From Alistipes timonensis JC136 (GTDB taxonomy: Bacteria > Bacteroidota > Bacteroidia > Bacteroidales > Rikenellaceae): a stretch of 64,000 nucleotides of DNA. Positions 8,673 to 16,230 of this stretch are shown here, in pieces (within the stretch, counting starts at the first letter, position 1; each line of letters begins with the position of its first letter). The stretch spans positions 1 to 64,000 of the forward strand of contig NZ_FNRI01000010.1 of assembly GCF_900107675.1 (NCBI RefSeq). Direction: 5' to 3'. Under the pieces are notes generated by a model. That model was not told where the DNA came from and searched no databases. It saw nothing but the letters and a program-made list of their open reading frames with translations. Position numbers and translations under genes: made by a program.

Positions 8673-9009
8673 GGTGCAGTTCGTATAAACGGCTCATCTC
8701 CGTATCCAGTTTCTCCCCGTCCCGGAGATTCCCGAAATGATACTCGGCCAGTCCGTCCTGCGCCGCACCCTCCGGAGAGCCGTCGTCCGTGCAGGCCAAC
8801 GACCAGATGTTGCGGTAGGTATGCGTCAGGTTCATACGATAGGCGCGGGCCCATACCCGGCCTCTCCCCATCCATACCGAAAGCCCCTCACCACTGAAGC
8901 GGGAGAAGAAAAAAGTCATTCCTTTGAGCACATACGCGAATGCGATCCCCACGATAAACGTGAAGCCCATCATCAGCGCAGTCTCCTGAATTATATACAT
9001 CAGGTTCAT
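8659..9009 (-). CDS. Small single-span membrane protein, possible decarboxylase gamma-like subunit
   Basis: This 116-residue protein has one hydrophobic segment near the N terminus (about residues 9-36), then a polar tail of about 80 residues with many charged and tyrosine residues. Its end overlaps the start of the decarboxylase beta gene by 14 bases, so the two are co-transcribed and probably translationally coupled. Topology, size and position suit an OadG-like gamma subunit that anchors the alpha subunit, but I see no clear family signature, and the tail lacks the Pro/Ala-rich linker of classical OadG. Met4 (position 9000) is an alternative start. The role is inferred from context only. 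Confidence 0.65.
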   Translation of the reverse strand: MNLMYIIQETALMMGFTFIVGIAFAYVLKGMTFFFSRFSGEGLSVWMGRGRVWARAYRMNLTHTYRNIWSLACTDDGSPEGAAQDGLAEYHFGNLRDGEKLDTEMSRLYELHHGKI

Positions 9010-9150
9010 CGCTTTATTTTTTAAAGATTTGTTGTGAGCGCGACATCACGCCCCGGGCCGCACGGCCTTCGGGAGCGGTTCGCACACGGAACTCGCAGGC
9101 AGGGCGCGCCCTGCGGACACACCATGCAACTCGAATAAAGGGATGAGGGG

Positions 9151-9531
9151 CTAAATGACCAGCACGCCGAACCGGAGGTAATCGGCGCAATGGGACGGCA
9201 GGGCCGTCCGCTCACCCTGCAACAGCAGGGAAACAACATATTGCGTGCAGCAGTCCTGCACCCGGGAGAAATGGCGTCCGAAATAGGAATCCCGGACGTC
9301 GACGGTCACCCGGCGATGGTTCTCCAACTGCTTGCGCAGTGCGCGCATAGGCGAGGGAATGGACGGCTGAACGGTCTCCGTGGCGAAATAACCGGCATAC
9401 AGGGACGAAACGGAATAGCACTCCGATATCCGTCCGACATCGGCCGGCATACGGTCTTCCGCCCCCGCATCCTTCGCCGACGAGAGCGAAGAAAGCAGCA
9501 GGAACAGCAATATGAATACCGGCGTTTTCAT
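9151..9531 (-). CDS. Hypothetical secreted protein
   Basis: The 126-residue frame starts MKTPVFILLFLLLSSLSSAKDAG, a good signal peptide with likely cleavage after SSA (about residue 19). The mature part is about 105 residues, basic, with three cysteines (one at SECYS and a CC pair in QDCCTQY) that could form disulfides in the periplasm. I do not recognise a family. It is not clearly part of the decarboxylase pair, from which 141 GC-rich, gene-free bases (9010-9150) separate it. The signal peptide and uninterrupted length make it plausible as a gene, but it could still be a chance frame in GC-rich DNA. Confidence 0.5.
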   Translation of the reverse strand: MKTPVFILLFLLLSSLSSAKDAGAEDRMPADVGRISECYSVSSLYAGYFATETVQPSIPSPMRALRKQLENHRRVTVDVRDSYFGRHFSRVQDCCTQYVVSLLLQGERTALPSHCADYLRFGVLVI

Positions 9532-9682
9532 GATACGGAGAAAATTTGTCGTTCAAATGTAGTACAAATCCGAGAAACAAACAAGTCCGCGGCAGGAATC
9601 TTATTATCCATTCCCGCCCGGAGACCGGACGCTTTCGTTTCCGCCCGGACGCCAAGGCCCGAAGCACTCCTCGCCGCCGGAC

Positions 9683-9711
9683 AAAAAAAGGCCGGAGACT
9701 ATGCTCCGGCC
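9683..9711 (-). terminator. Intrinsic terminator after the YhcH-family gene
   Basis: Read on the minus strand, GGCCGGAG / CTCCGGCC forms an 8-bp stem with a six-base loop, followed by seven T. It lies 24 bases past the YhcH stop codon. Confidence 0.9.
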
Positions 9712-9734
9712 CGTAGCGGTATCGCCTGCGGCGC

Positions 9735-10184
9735 TTATTTGCGCACTTTGACGATGATCTTGCGCACCGTTCCCTCGCCCACCATCGGAGCATGGCCGTC
9801 CTCGGGGAAAAGCACCGTGAACTGACCCGGACGCAGCGTATAATAGGTCTGCGGCACGTCATCGAAGAACTGAATGTCCTTCTCGGCGTCGAACCCGCCC
9901 TGCGGCATCCGAAGGTCCTTGCGCTCGCTCCAGCCGAAAGCCTCCTCCTTGCCGGTGACGAGCACCTGGATGTCGATGTATTCGTTGTGCACTTCGAGCT
10001 TGGCGTCGGATTTCTGTTTGAGCTCGCGCTCCATCACGTTGACATAGATGTCCTTGCCGTCGAGTTCGTGGATGCCCGGCTCCATCTTCGTCCAGTCCGT
10101 CGAAGCGATCAGCGCAAAGGCTTTTTTCATGCGCGGGTTGACGTTTTCATACAACGCGCTGTTTTTCAGAGAGTCTAAAATCAT
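9735..10184 (-). CDS. YhcH/YjgK/YiaL (TabA) family cupin-like protein
   Basis: The 149-residue protein matches this family along its whole length. It has the conserved His/Glu cluster of the cupin-type metal site in GIHELDGKDIYVNVMERE, then EVHNEYIDIQVLVTGKE, and FPEDGHAPMVGEG near the C terminus. Members are linked to sugar-acid or sialic-acid catabolism and, for TabA, biofilm control, but the biochemical activity is not settled. It is monocistronic: a consensus promoter lies upstream and a terminator downstream. No sugar catabolic neighbours are visible, so the substrate is unknown. Confidence 0.9.
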   Translation of the reverse strand: MILDSLKNSALYENVNPRMKKAFALIASTDWTKMEPGIHELDGKDIYVNVMERELKQKSDAKLEVHNEYIDIQVLVTGKEEAFGWSERKDLRMPQGGFDAEKDIQFFDDVPQTYYTLRPGQFTVLFPEDGHAPMVGEGTVRKIIVKVRK

Positions 10185-10252
10185 GATCTTTATTTATTTT
10201 TCCGGTTCTGCGTTCCGTGGCCGCCGGGGTTGTCCCGCCCCGCGGCCGGACA

Positions 10253-10284
10253 CAAAGTTAGCAAGAATTTTTTATTATAACAAA
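10253..10284 (-). promoter_or_regulatory. Full consensus promoter for the YhcH-family gene
   Basis: Read on the minus strand, TTTG (10281-10284) is followed after 20 bases by TAACTTTG (10253-10260), an excellent match to the Bacteroidota -33/-7 pair. The 5' leader would be about 60 bases. Confidence 0.78.
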
Positions 10285-10300
10285 GTGACTGAAAAAGCAC

Positions 10301-10341
10301 TATATTTGGTGTAGTAACCGGATCGCATTTTCGTACCTTTA
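10301..10341 (+). promoter_or_regulatory. Candidate promoter region of aspA
   Basis: Two -7-like boxes lie here: TATATTTG (10301-10308, perfect TAnnTTTG) and TACCTTTA (10334-10341). Neither has a TTTG at exactly the usual spacing. They sit back to back with the YhcH promoter in the divergent gap. Confidence 0.5.
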
Positions 10342-10358
10342 TAAAAAACATTCCGACC

Positions 10359-11792
10359 ATGAACTTTACAGACATCAAACTCTCGGGCAAGACCCGTCGT
10401 GAGCACGATCTGCTGGGTGAGATGGAAATCCCGGCGGAGTATTATTTCGGCGTGCAGACCATGCGCGCGGTGGAGAACTTCCACATCAGCCGTGTGCGGC
10501 TCTGCTTCTTCCCGGAGCTGATCCGCGCCCTGGCCGACGTCAAACAAGGCGCCGCCATGGCCAACCTCGAGCTGGGACTGCTCGACCCCGCGATCGCCGA
10601 CGCCATCGTCCGGGCCTGCGAGGAGCTGCGCGCCGGGAAACTCCGGGAGCAGTTCGTGGTCGACATGGTGCAGGGCGGCGCCGGGACCTCGACCAACATG
10701 AACGCCAACGAAGTGATCGCCAACCGGGCGCTGGAGCTCCTCGGGCATGAGAAAGGCGAGTATCAATATTGCCACCCCAACAACCATGTCAATCTCTCGC
10801 AGTCGACCAACGACGCCTACCCCACGGCCGTGAAGATCGCGCTGGTACGGAGCATCGAAAAGCTGGTCGGCGCGCTGCGCGAGCTGATCGCGGCGTTCCA
10901 CGCCAAGGGCGGGGAGTTCGCCCACGTTATCAAAATGGGCCGCACGCAATTGCAGGACGCCGTGCCGATGACCCTCGGGCAGGAGTTCGAAGCCTACGCC
11001 GCCAACCTCGCCGAGGAGACCGAACGGCTGGAAGTCAACCTGAAGCTCTTCTACGAGATCAACATGGGCGCCACGGCCATCGGAACGGGCATCAATGCCG
11101 ATCCCGACTATGCCGAGGTCTGCACGCGGTGCCTGCGCGGGATCACGGGACTGCCGCTGGTCAAAGCGTCGAACATGATCGAGGCCACGAACGACACGGG
11201 AGCCTTCATCATGAACTCCTCGGCGCTGAAACGCCTTGCGGTCAAACTCTCGAAAATCTGCAACGACCTGCGTCTCCTGTCGTCGGGCCCCCGCTGCGGA
11301 CTGAACGAGATCAACCTCCCGCCACGCCAGCCGGGATCGTCGATCATGCCGGGCAAGGTCAACCCCGTGATCCCCGAAGTCGTCAATCAGGTCGCATTCC
11401 GCGTCATCGGCAACGACCTCACGGTGACCATCGCTTCCGAGGCGGGCCAACTGGAGCTGAACGTCATGGAACCGATCATCGTCCACTGCCTCTTCGAAAG
11501 CATCGAGATGCTGGTCAACGCGATGAACACCCTGCGCGAAAAGTGCATCGTCGGCATCACGGCCAACGAGGAGGTATGCCGCCGGATGGTCTACAACAGT
11601 ATCGGACTGGTGACGGCCCTCAATCCTTACCTGGGTTACGAGACCTCGACCATGCTGGCCAAGGAGGCGCTCGAAACCGGCAAGGGCATCTACGACCTGG
11701 TGTTGGAACACAAGCTGATGAGCGAGGAGGAGCTGCATAAGGTCCTCCGGCCCGAAAACATGGTCCATCCCCGCCGGAAGATCGAGGAATAA
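10359..11792 (+). CDS. aspA: Aspartate ammonia-lyase (aspartase)
   Basis: It converts L-aspartate to fumarate and ammonia in the cytoplasm, feeding fumarate into anaerobic respiration and nitrogen metabolism. The 477-residue protein belongs to the fumarase/aspartase superfamily. Visible motifs are the N-terminal GEMEIPAEYYFGVQTMRAVENF, the GAGTSTNMNANEVIANRA substrate loop, HPNNHVNLSQSTNDAYPTA, GRTQLQDAVPMTLGQEF, and the catalytic-loop signature GSSIMPGKVNPVIPE. QTMRAVENF rather than the fumarase QTQRA form, together with overall similarity, favours aspartase over class II fumarase, although the families are close. The gene is single, flanked by its own promoter region and a strong terminator. 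Confidence 0.93.
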   Translation: MNFTDIKLSGKTRREHDLLGEMEIPAEYYFGVQTMRAVENFHISRVRLCFFPELIRALADVKQGAAMANLELGLLDPAIADAIVRACEELRAGKLREQFVVDMVQGGAGTSTNMNANEVIANRALELLGHEKGEYQYCHPNNHVNLSQSTNDAYPTAVKIALVRSIEKLVGALRELIAAFHAKGGEFAHVIKMGRTQLQDAVPMTLGQEFEAYAANLAEETERLEVNLKLFYEINMGATAIGTGINADPDYAEVCTRCLRGITGLPLVKASNMIEATNDTGAFIMNSSALKRLAVKLSKICNDLRLLSSGPRCGLNEINLPPRQPGSSIMPGKVNPVIPEVVNQVAFRVIGNDLTVTIASEAGQLELNVMEPIIVHCLFESIEMLVNAMNTLREKCIVGITANEEVCRRMVYNSIGLVTALNPYLGYETSTMLAKEALETGKGIYDLVLEHKLMSEEELHKVLRPENMVHPRRKIEE

Positions 11793-11795
11793 ACC

Positions 11796-11830
11796 AAGCG
11801 GTCCGGGCTTCAACAGCCCGGACCGCTTTT
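11796..11830. terminator. Bidirectional terminator between aspA and the EEP gene
   Basis: AAGCGGTCCGGGCT / AGCCCGGACCGCTT makes a 14-bp perfect stem with a five-base loop and a TTTT tail, placed between convergent genes. Confidence 0.9.
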
Positions 11831-11846
11831 ATCTGAACCCATCCGC

Positions 11847-12989
11847 CTACGAACTCTTCCGGAGCCGAACGACGACGGGATGGTGGTCCGAATATTCGAC
11901 CGGCAGCACCTCGTAAGAGAGGGTCTCGAGCCCCGCGGAACTCAGCACATAATCGATGCGCAGCGTGTTGTAAAATCCCCGGAACGTATGCGAATAGCCC
12001 GAGCCGCACTCGCTGAAAGCATCGCGCAGTCCCCGGGCCATCGTGCGGTAGACATACGACATCGGCGTGTCGTTGAAGTCGCCGCAGACGATCTTCCGCG
12101 TGCGCGTCGCCCCTACGACCTTGGCGATGCTGTCCACCTGCCGGGCCCGCAGCACGCTGTTCTCGCGCAGGCGCGTGACGATGCTGCGGATCTTGGTCTC
12201 GCGCGCCGTATCCGAGAGGAAGCGGTGGCTGGTGATGAACTCGTTGTCCGAAGCGTTGATGGCCGTCGAACGGAGGTGATTGTTGAACACCCGCACCGTA
12301 TCGTCGCCGATCATCACGTCGGCCCAGACCGACGACGAGGGCGTCAGCACCGTACCGGTCCGCAGGATGCGGTATTTGCTCAGAATGGCCATCGTCGCAC
12401 CGTAGACCGAATCGGGGGCCTGCGTGCGTCCGAAATGGGCGCTCTCGTATTTCTCGTCGAGCAGCGCGAACTCCTCGGAGCGCTCCGCGAGGCGGGCGTT
12501 GAACTCCTGCAAACAGATGATGTCGGGGTCCTGGCCGGCGATCAGCTGCAGGATGTCGTCGACGCTGCTGCCGCCGTTCTCGCCGTAGAAACTGCGGACG
12601 TTGTAGGTCATCACCCGGAACGCCCCGCGGTCGTAAACAGCCTCCCCGTCATAACTGCGGCGGATTTCGGGCCTCCAGAAAAGCGAGACTTTGAAAAGCC
12701 CCGCCACGACGACCGCCAGCATCACCAGGGCCCGCACCTTGCGCCAACGGATGACCCAGTAGAGCATCAGCACCACCGACGCGACATAGATGCCGGGCGC
12801 GGCGAGCCCCAGCACGGGGAAGAACCAGACCCGGGCGGGATCGACGTAAGGGACGCAATAGGTAAGGACGGTCGTGACGGCCGCCGCAACGGTAGCGATC
12901 GTCAGAATCAGGTCCAGCAGTCCCATGAACAGGCTACGGCGGCGTTTCGCCGGGCGTCCTCCGTAATCGTTGTAATAATCCGAAGCCAT
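11847..12989 (-). CDS. Membrane-anchored endonuclease/exonuclease/phosphatase (EEP) family protein
   Basis: The 380-residue protein starts with a basic tail and two or three hydrophobic segments (about residues 20-105), then an EEP-fold domain (about 125-380). The catalytic pattern is intact: VMTYNVRSF (Asn), DIICLQEFN (Glu), FNNHLRS (His), VCGDFNDTP (Asp/Asn) and the final SDHHPVVVRL (Asp/His). Such proteins hydrolyse phosphodiester bonds in nucleic acids, phospholipids or phosphoinositides, and the actual substrate cannot be read from sequence. The rhomboid gene ends three bases before its start, so the two form an operon. The membrane anchor suggests the catalytic domain acts at the membrane. 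Confidence 0.9.
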   Translation of the reverse strand: MASDYYNDYGGRPAKRRRSLFMGLLDLILTIATVAAAVTTVLTYCVPYVDPARVWFFPVLGLAAPGIYVASVVLMLYWVIRWRKVRALVMLAVVVAGLFKVSLFWRPEIRRSYDGEAVYDRGAFRVMTYNVRSFYGENGGSSVDDILQLIAGQDPDIICLQEFNARLAERSEEFALLDEKYESAHFGRTQAPDSVYGATMAILSKYRILRTGTVLTPSSSVWADVMIGDDTVRVFNNHLRSTAINASDNEFITSHRFLSDTARETKIRSIVTRLRENSVLRARQVDSIAKVVGATRTRKIVCGDFNDTPMSYVYRTMARGLRDAFSECGSGYSHTFRGFYNTLRIDYVLSSAGLETLSYEVLPVEYSDHHPVVVRLRKSS

Positions 12990-12992
12990 CGT

Positions 12993-13595
12993 TTAGAAAC
13001 GGATCGTTCCGCGGCGTTTCCACCAATGCAGCAGCAGGAAGCCCCACAACATACCGCCCACGTGGGCGAAATGGGCCACATTGCCCACACCCCTCCATCC
13101 GAGGAAGAGCTCGATGACGGCGTAGATGATGACGAACCATTTGGCTTTCATCGGGATAGGCGGTATCAGCAGCATGATGACCGCATTGGGGTGCATCACG
13201 CCGAACGCCAGCAGCAGGCCCATCACGGCGCCCGACGCACCGACCAGCAGCAGCGGCAGCTCCCCGAAGGCCAGCGCCGTGAGGTACTGGATCAGCGCCG
13301 CGCCGATGCCGCAGACCATGTAAAAGGTCAGGAATCGCTGTGACCCCAGTTCGTATTCGAGCGTCCGCCCGAACATCCACAGCGCGAACATGTTGAAGAA
13401 GATATGCTCGAAATTGGCGTGCAGGAACATGTAGGTAATGAACTGGTAGGTATGGAAAAACGGCGTCCCGAGCGACAGGGCGCAGTACTCCATGATCTGA
13501 TTGCCCACGGGCAGCAGCGCCGTGGCCATATAGACCAGCACATTGATTATTATCAGGTTCTTAACGACCGGAGGGGTCTGAAAATAACGGTTCAT
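12993..13595 (-). CDS. Rhomboid-family intramembrane serine protease
   Basis: This 200-residue polytopic membrane protein has about six transmembrane helices. The catalytic serine lies in GASGAVMG (GxSG motif, about residue 127), and the partner histidine is in VAHFAHVGGMLWG (about residue 175). The HANFEHIFFNMFALWMFG segment on the second helix is the conserved HxxxN region. Rhomboids cleave membrane proteins within the bilayer. The substrate is unknown. It is the first gene of a two-gene operon with the EEP protein. MNRYFQTPP is a sensible N terminus, with a -7 box 18 bases upstream. Confidence 0.93.
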   Translation of the reverse strand: MNRYFQTPPVVKNLIIINVLVYMATALLPVGNQIMEYCALSLGTPFFHTYQFITYMFLHANFEHIFFNMFALWMFGRTLEYELGSQRFLTFYMVCGIGAALIQYLTALAFGELPLLLVGASGAVMGLLLAFGVMHPNAVIMLLIPPIPMKAKWFVIIYAVIELFLGWRGVGNVAHFAHVGGMLWGFLLLHWWKRRGTIRF

Positions 13596-13612
13596 GACGT
13601 TTTTAATTTTTG

Positions 13613-13620
13613 CAAATGTA
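13613..13620 (-). promoter_or_regulatory. -7 box for the rhomboid-EEP operon
   Basis: On the minus strand this reads TACATTTG, a perfect TAnnTTTG, 18 bases before the rhomboid start codon. It sits in the 40-base gap after mutL. Confidence 0.55.
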
Positions 13621-13635
13621 ACTCTTTCCGCGGGA

Positions 13636-15621
13636 TTATCCCAGCTTGGCGCGCAAATCTTCGGGGGTGATCTCCGCGGTGATCGCCTTGCCCGAGGGCG
13701 AGAAACTGAAACTGCCCGTATCGGCCAGCTGCCCCAGCAGCGCCGCGGCCTCTTCGCGCGTCAGCGGACGCCCTGTGCCCTTGGCGCCCGAGCGGGCCAT
13801 CACGCCGGCGATCTTCTCCCGCCGGACGTCGGCCAGCGACACGGGGGTCGCAAAGGCCTGCAACAACTCGAACAACAGTTTGTCCACCGCGTCGGCGGGC
13901 ATGTCGGCGGGCGTACCTTTCACCTCTACGGCCCCTTCGCCGCAGAAATCGATGTCGAAGCCCAGCGAGGCGAATTCCACGGCGTTCTCCTCCAGCAGGG
14001 CGTATTCGTCGCCCGAGAGCACCAGCCGCTCGGGAAACAACAACTGCTGGCTCACCGACGAACCGTTGCCCAGCATGCGCAGATAATCCTCGTAAAGAAT
14101 CCGTTCGCGGGCGCGGCGCACGTCCACCACCACGAAGCGACCGTTCAGCAGGGCGGCGACATACCCGCCCGGCAACGGCAGCGGATCGGTGAACTCCGGA
14201 CGCTGCGCCATGTCGAAGCGCTGCTGCTCGGGAGCGGCGGCGGAAGGGATGAAATCCAATGCGCTGTCGTCGAAGCCCCCGCCCGAAGCGATCTCGAAAC
14301 CGCCGCCCGACTCGAACTCCTCGAACTCCCCGCCGTCCGCCGCAGGCAGGCCGAACGCCCCTCCCTGCGGGAATGCGGGTACGACGCTCCGGCCTCCGCC
14401 CGTGCGGAATCCCGCGGCAGAGTTGTCCGACACGACCCCGCCGTCGCTGTACGGCACGTCGAAGCCCGTGAAATCCTCGTTGGGATCGGGCGCCGAAGGG
14501 TCGATATACTCCTCGCTGAACGGATTGTAGTTGCTGTTGGACATCGCCTGCGGCTCGCTGTACACGGCGCCTTTCTGCAGCACGGGAATCTCCACCATGC
14601 CCTCGCGGTCGAAATCCATCAGCGGCACGGCGCCCGTCTTGGCCAGCGTCTCGCGCACGGCGGCATTGATGATCTGCCACACGGCCTCCTCGTCGGCGAA
14701 CTTCACCTCGGTCTTCTGCGGATGGACGTTCACGTCGATACGTCCGGGATCGATCTCGAGGAAGAGGAAATACGACGGCTGGCTGTTCTCGGGAATCAGC
14801 TTTTCGTAGGCCTTCAGGATGGCGCTCGTCAGGTAGCTGCTTTTGAAAAAGCGTCCGTTGACGAACAGATATTGCTCCGTATTGCGTTTCTTGGCGGCCG
14901 CCGGACGGCCGATATAGCCCTCGATGCGGGCGATCGAGGTGTCGGCCTCGACTTCCAGCAGGTTTTGTTTGATATGGCGCCCCACCACGTCCACGATGCG
15001 GCCAGCCAGCGACGAAGCCTGCAACGTGTAAACCGGGGCGTCGTTGGCATAGAGTTCGAAAGCGATCTGCGGGTTGCAGAGCGCGATGCGCTGGAACTCG
15101 GCCTTGATCTGCGAAGCCGACGTAGTGCTCTTGTCCAGGAAACGGCGGCGCGCCGGGACGTTGTAAAAGAGGTTGCGCACGAAGAACTGCGACCCCACGG
15201 GGCACATTACGGGATTCTGCGCCGCGAACTGCCCGCCGTTGATCTCGGTCTGCGTGCCCACCTCGTCGCCCGCCTGCCGCGTGCGCAGTTCAACCTGCGC
15301 CACGGCGGCGATCGAAGCCAGGGCCTCGCCGCGGAATCCGAACGTATGCAGGGCGTAGATGTCCTCCACAGCCCCGATCTTGCTCGTGGCATGGCGGTCG
15401 AAAGCCATGCGTGCGTCGATGGGCGACATGCCGCAGCCGTCGTCCACAATCTGGATCAAATCCTTGCCGCCGTCGCGGAAATTGACTTTCACGGAGGTCG
15501 CACCTGCGTCGATGGCGTTTTCCATCATCTCCTTCACCACCGAGGCGGGTCGGTTGACGACCTCGCCCGCGGCGATCTGGTTGGCGACGACCTCGGGTAG
15601 TAATCTGATCTTGTCTGCCAT
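13636..15621 (-). CDS. mutL: DNA mismatch repair protein MutL
   Basis: The 661-residue protein has a canonical N-terminal GHKL ATPase: IAAGEVVNRPASVVKEMMENAIDAGA, then DDGCGM, then HATSKI and TFGFRGEALASI. A transducer domain follows, then a long Gly/Ser/Glu-rich linker (about residues 340-490), and a C-terminal dimerisation domain. The C-terminal endonuclease motif DQHA(x)2E(x)4E of MutH-less bacteria appears as DVRRARERILYE, and the ACHSA-type and CPHGRP-type motifs are also not recognisable. Nicking activity may therefore be absent or altered. The gene directly follows a small membrane-protein gene, with stop and start codons adjoining, in one operon. Confidence 0.95.
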   Translation of the reverse strand: MADKIRLLPEVVANQIAAGEVVNRPASVVKEMMENAIDAGATSVKVNFRDGGKDLIQIVDDGCGMSPIDARMAFDRHATSKIGAVEDIYALHTFGFRGEALASIAAVAQVELRTRQAGDEVGTQTEINGGQFAAQNPVMCPVGSQFFVRNLFYNVPARRRFLDKSTTSASQIKAEFQRIALCNPQIAFELYANDAPVYTLQASSLAGRIVDVVGRHIKQNLLEVEADTSIARIEGYIGRPAAAKKRNTEQYLFVNGRFFKSSYLTSAILKAYEKLIPENSQPSYFLFLEIDPGRIDVNVHPQKTEVKFADEEAVWQIINAAVRETLAKTGAVPLMDFDREGMVEIPVLQKGAVYSEPQAMSNSNYNPFSEEYIDPSAPDPNEDFTGFDVPYSDGGVVSDNSAAGFRTGGGRSVVPAFPQGGAFGLPAADGGEFEEFESGGGFEIASGGGFDDSALDFIPSAAAPEQQRFDMAQRPEFTDPLPLPGGYVAALLNGRFVVVDVRRARERILYEDYLRMLGNGSSVSQQLLFPERLVLSGDEYALLEENAVEFASLGFDIDFCGEGAVEVKGTPADMPADAVDKLLFELLQAFATPVSLADVRREKIAGVMARSGAKGTGRPLTREEAAALLGQLADTGSFSFSPSGKAITAEITPEDLRAKLG

Positions 15622-16029
15622 TTACTCCTCCTGGTAATCGTTGGGGACGACCGTAATGGGTGCATAGGGGTTGAACTCCTCCGCGGCCTGCTCGGTCCGG
15701 ACCGGTGCGGCCGGGGTCCGCGCACGCAGGAACACGTCGGCCAGCTTCGGGTACAGAAGATAGATGAACAGCAGCACCAGCACGGCCGCCGCCGCCATCT
15801 TCAAAATCCGGCCCTGCCCCGTCTTGTCCTCGCCGGCACGCCGCGCCGCACGGGCTTCGCGCTGGGTGCGGATGTACTGCCCGGGCTTGTATTCGCGTCC
15901 GGCATCCTCGGCCCGCTCGCCGTGGAGTTCAGCACGGCGCTGTTCACGCGCCTCTTTCTCGGGGTCGTAATAACGCGGGATATAGTTGAACTTGTTCGCG
16001 TGCTTCTTAAACGGGGTAAAGCCTAACAT
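15622..16029 (-). CDS. Conserved-type small membrane protein upstream of mutL
   Basis: This 135-residue protein starts MLGFTPFKKHANKFNYIPRYYDPEKEAREQRR, then a strongly charged region (about residues 20-75) rich in Arg, Glu and Ala. One transmembrane helix (about 77-96, MAAAAVLVLLFIYLLYP) and a short proline-rich tail complete it. The FNYIPRYYDPEKE motif is familiar from small Bacteroidota proteins of unknown function next to repair or cell-division genes. I cannot name a family. An earlier in-frame ATG at 16086 is less likely because a -7 box (16048-16055) lies downstream of it. The stop codon adjoins the mutL start. Confidence 0.75.
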   Translation of the reverse strand: MLGFTPFKKHANKFNYIPRYYDPEKEAREQRRAELHGERAEDAGREYKPGQYIRTQREARAARRAGEDKTGQGRILKMAAAAVLVLLFIYLLYPKLADVFLRARTPAAPVRTEQAAEEFNPYAPITVVPNDYQEE

Positions 16030-16047
16030 GGTCGTCCTATTTTTTTG

Positions 16048-16055
16048 TAAAGATA
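16048..16055 (-). promoter_or_regulatory. -7-like box for the small membrane protein-mutL operon
   Basis: On the minus strand it reads TATCTTTA, one base off TAnnTTTG, 18 bases before the chosen start codon at 16029. Confidence 0.45.
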
Positions 16056-16138
16056 CGAATATCTTCACCATTTTATTGCATGGCACTCTTTTTTACAGCA
16101 TTTCGGCCGCGATGCGACAACTGCGTGCAACAGGTGAG

Positions 16139-16157
16139 GGCCGTTTAAGAAACGGCC
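16139..16157. repeat. Perfect small hairpin downstream of dnaJ
   Basis: GGCCGTTT-AAG-AAACGGCC is an 8-bp perfect stem with a three-base loop. Its shape and TTAAG-type centre resemble the family A hairpins. It lies about 75 bases past the dnaJ stop. Confidence 0.6.
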
Positions 16158-16200
16158 TTCGGCAAACGGAAGCATATCCGGCGCCCCATACCCGGCCAAC

Positions 16201-16227
16201 GCCCCCTAAAACCGTCTCTTAGCCGGG
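16201..16227 (+). repeat. Family A intergenic repeat, copy 1
   Basis: GCCCCCTAAAACC, then a degenerate hairpin with CTCTTAG at its centre and GCCGGG at the end. It directly follows the dnaJ stop codon. Relative to dnaJ it has the same orientation as most other copies. Confidence 0.65.
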
Positions 16228-16230
16228 TCT

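Noticed and set aside
13594..15600. Long plus-strand frame opposite mutL
   Set aside because: MutL on the minus strand has full motifs; the opposite frame is a compositional shadow.
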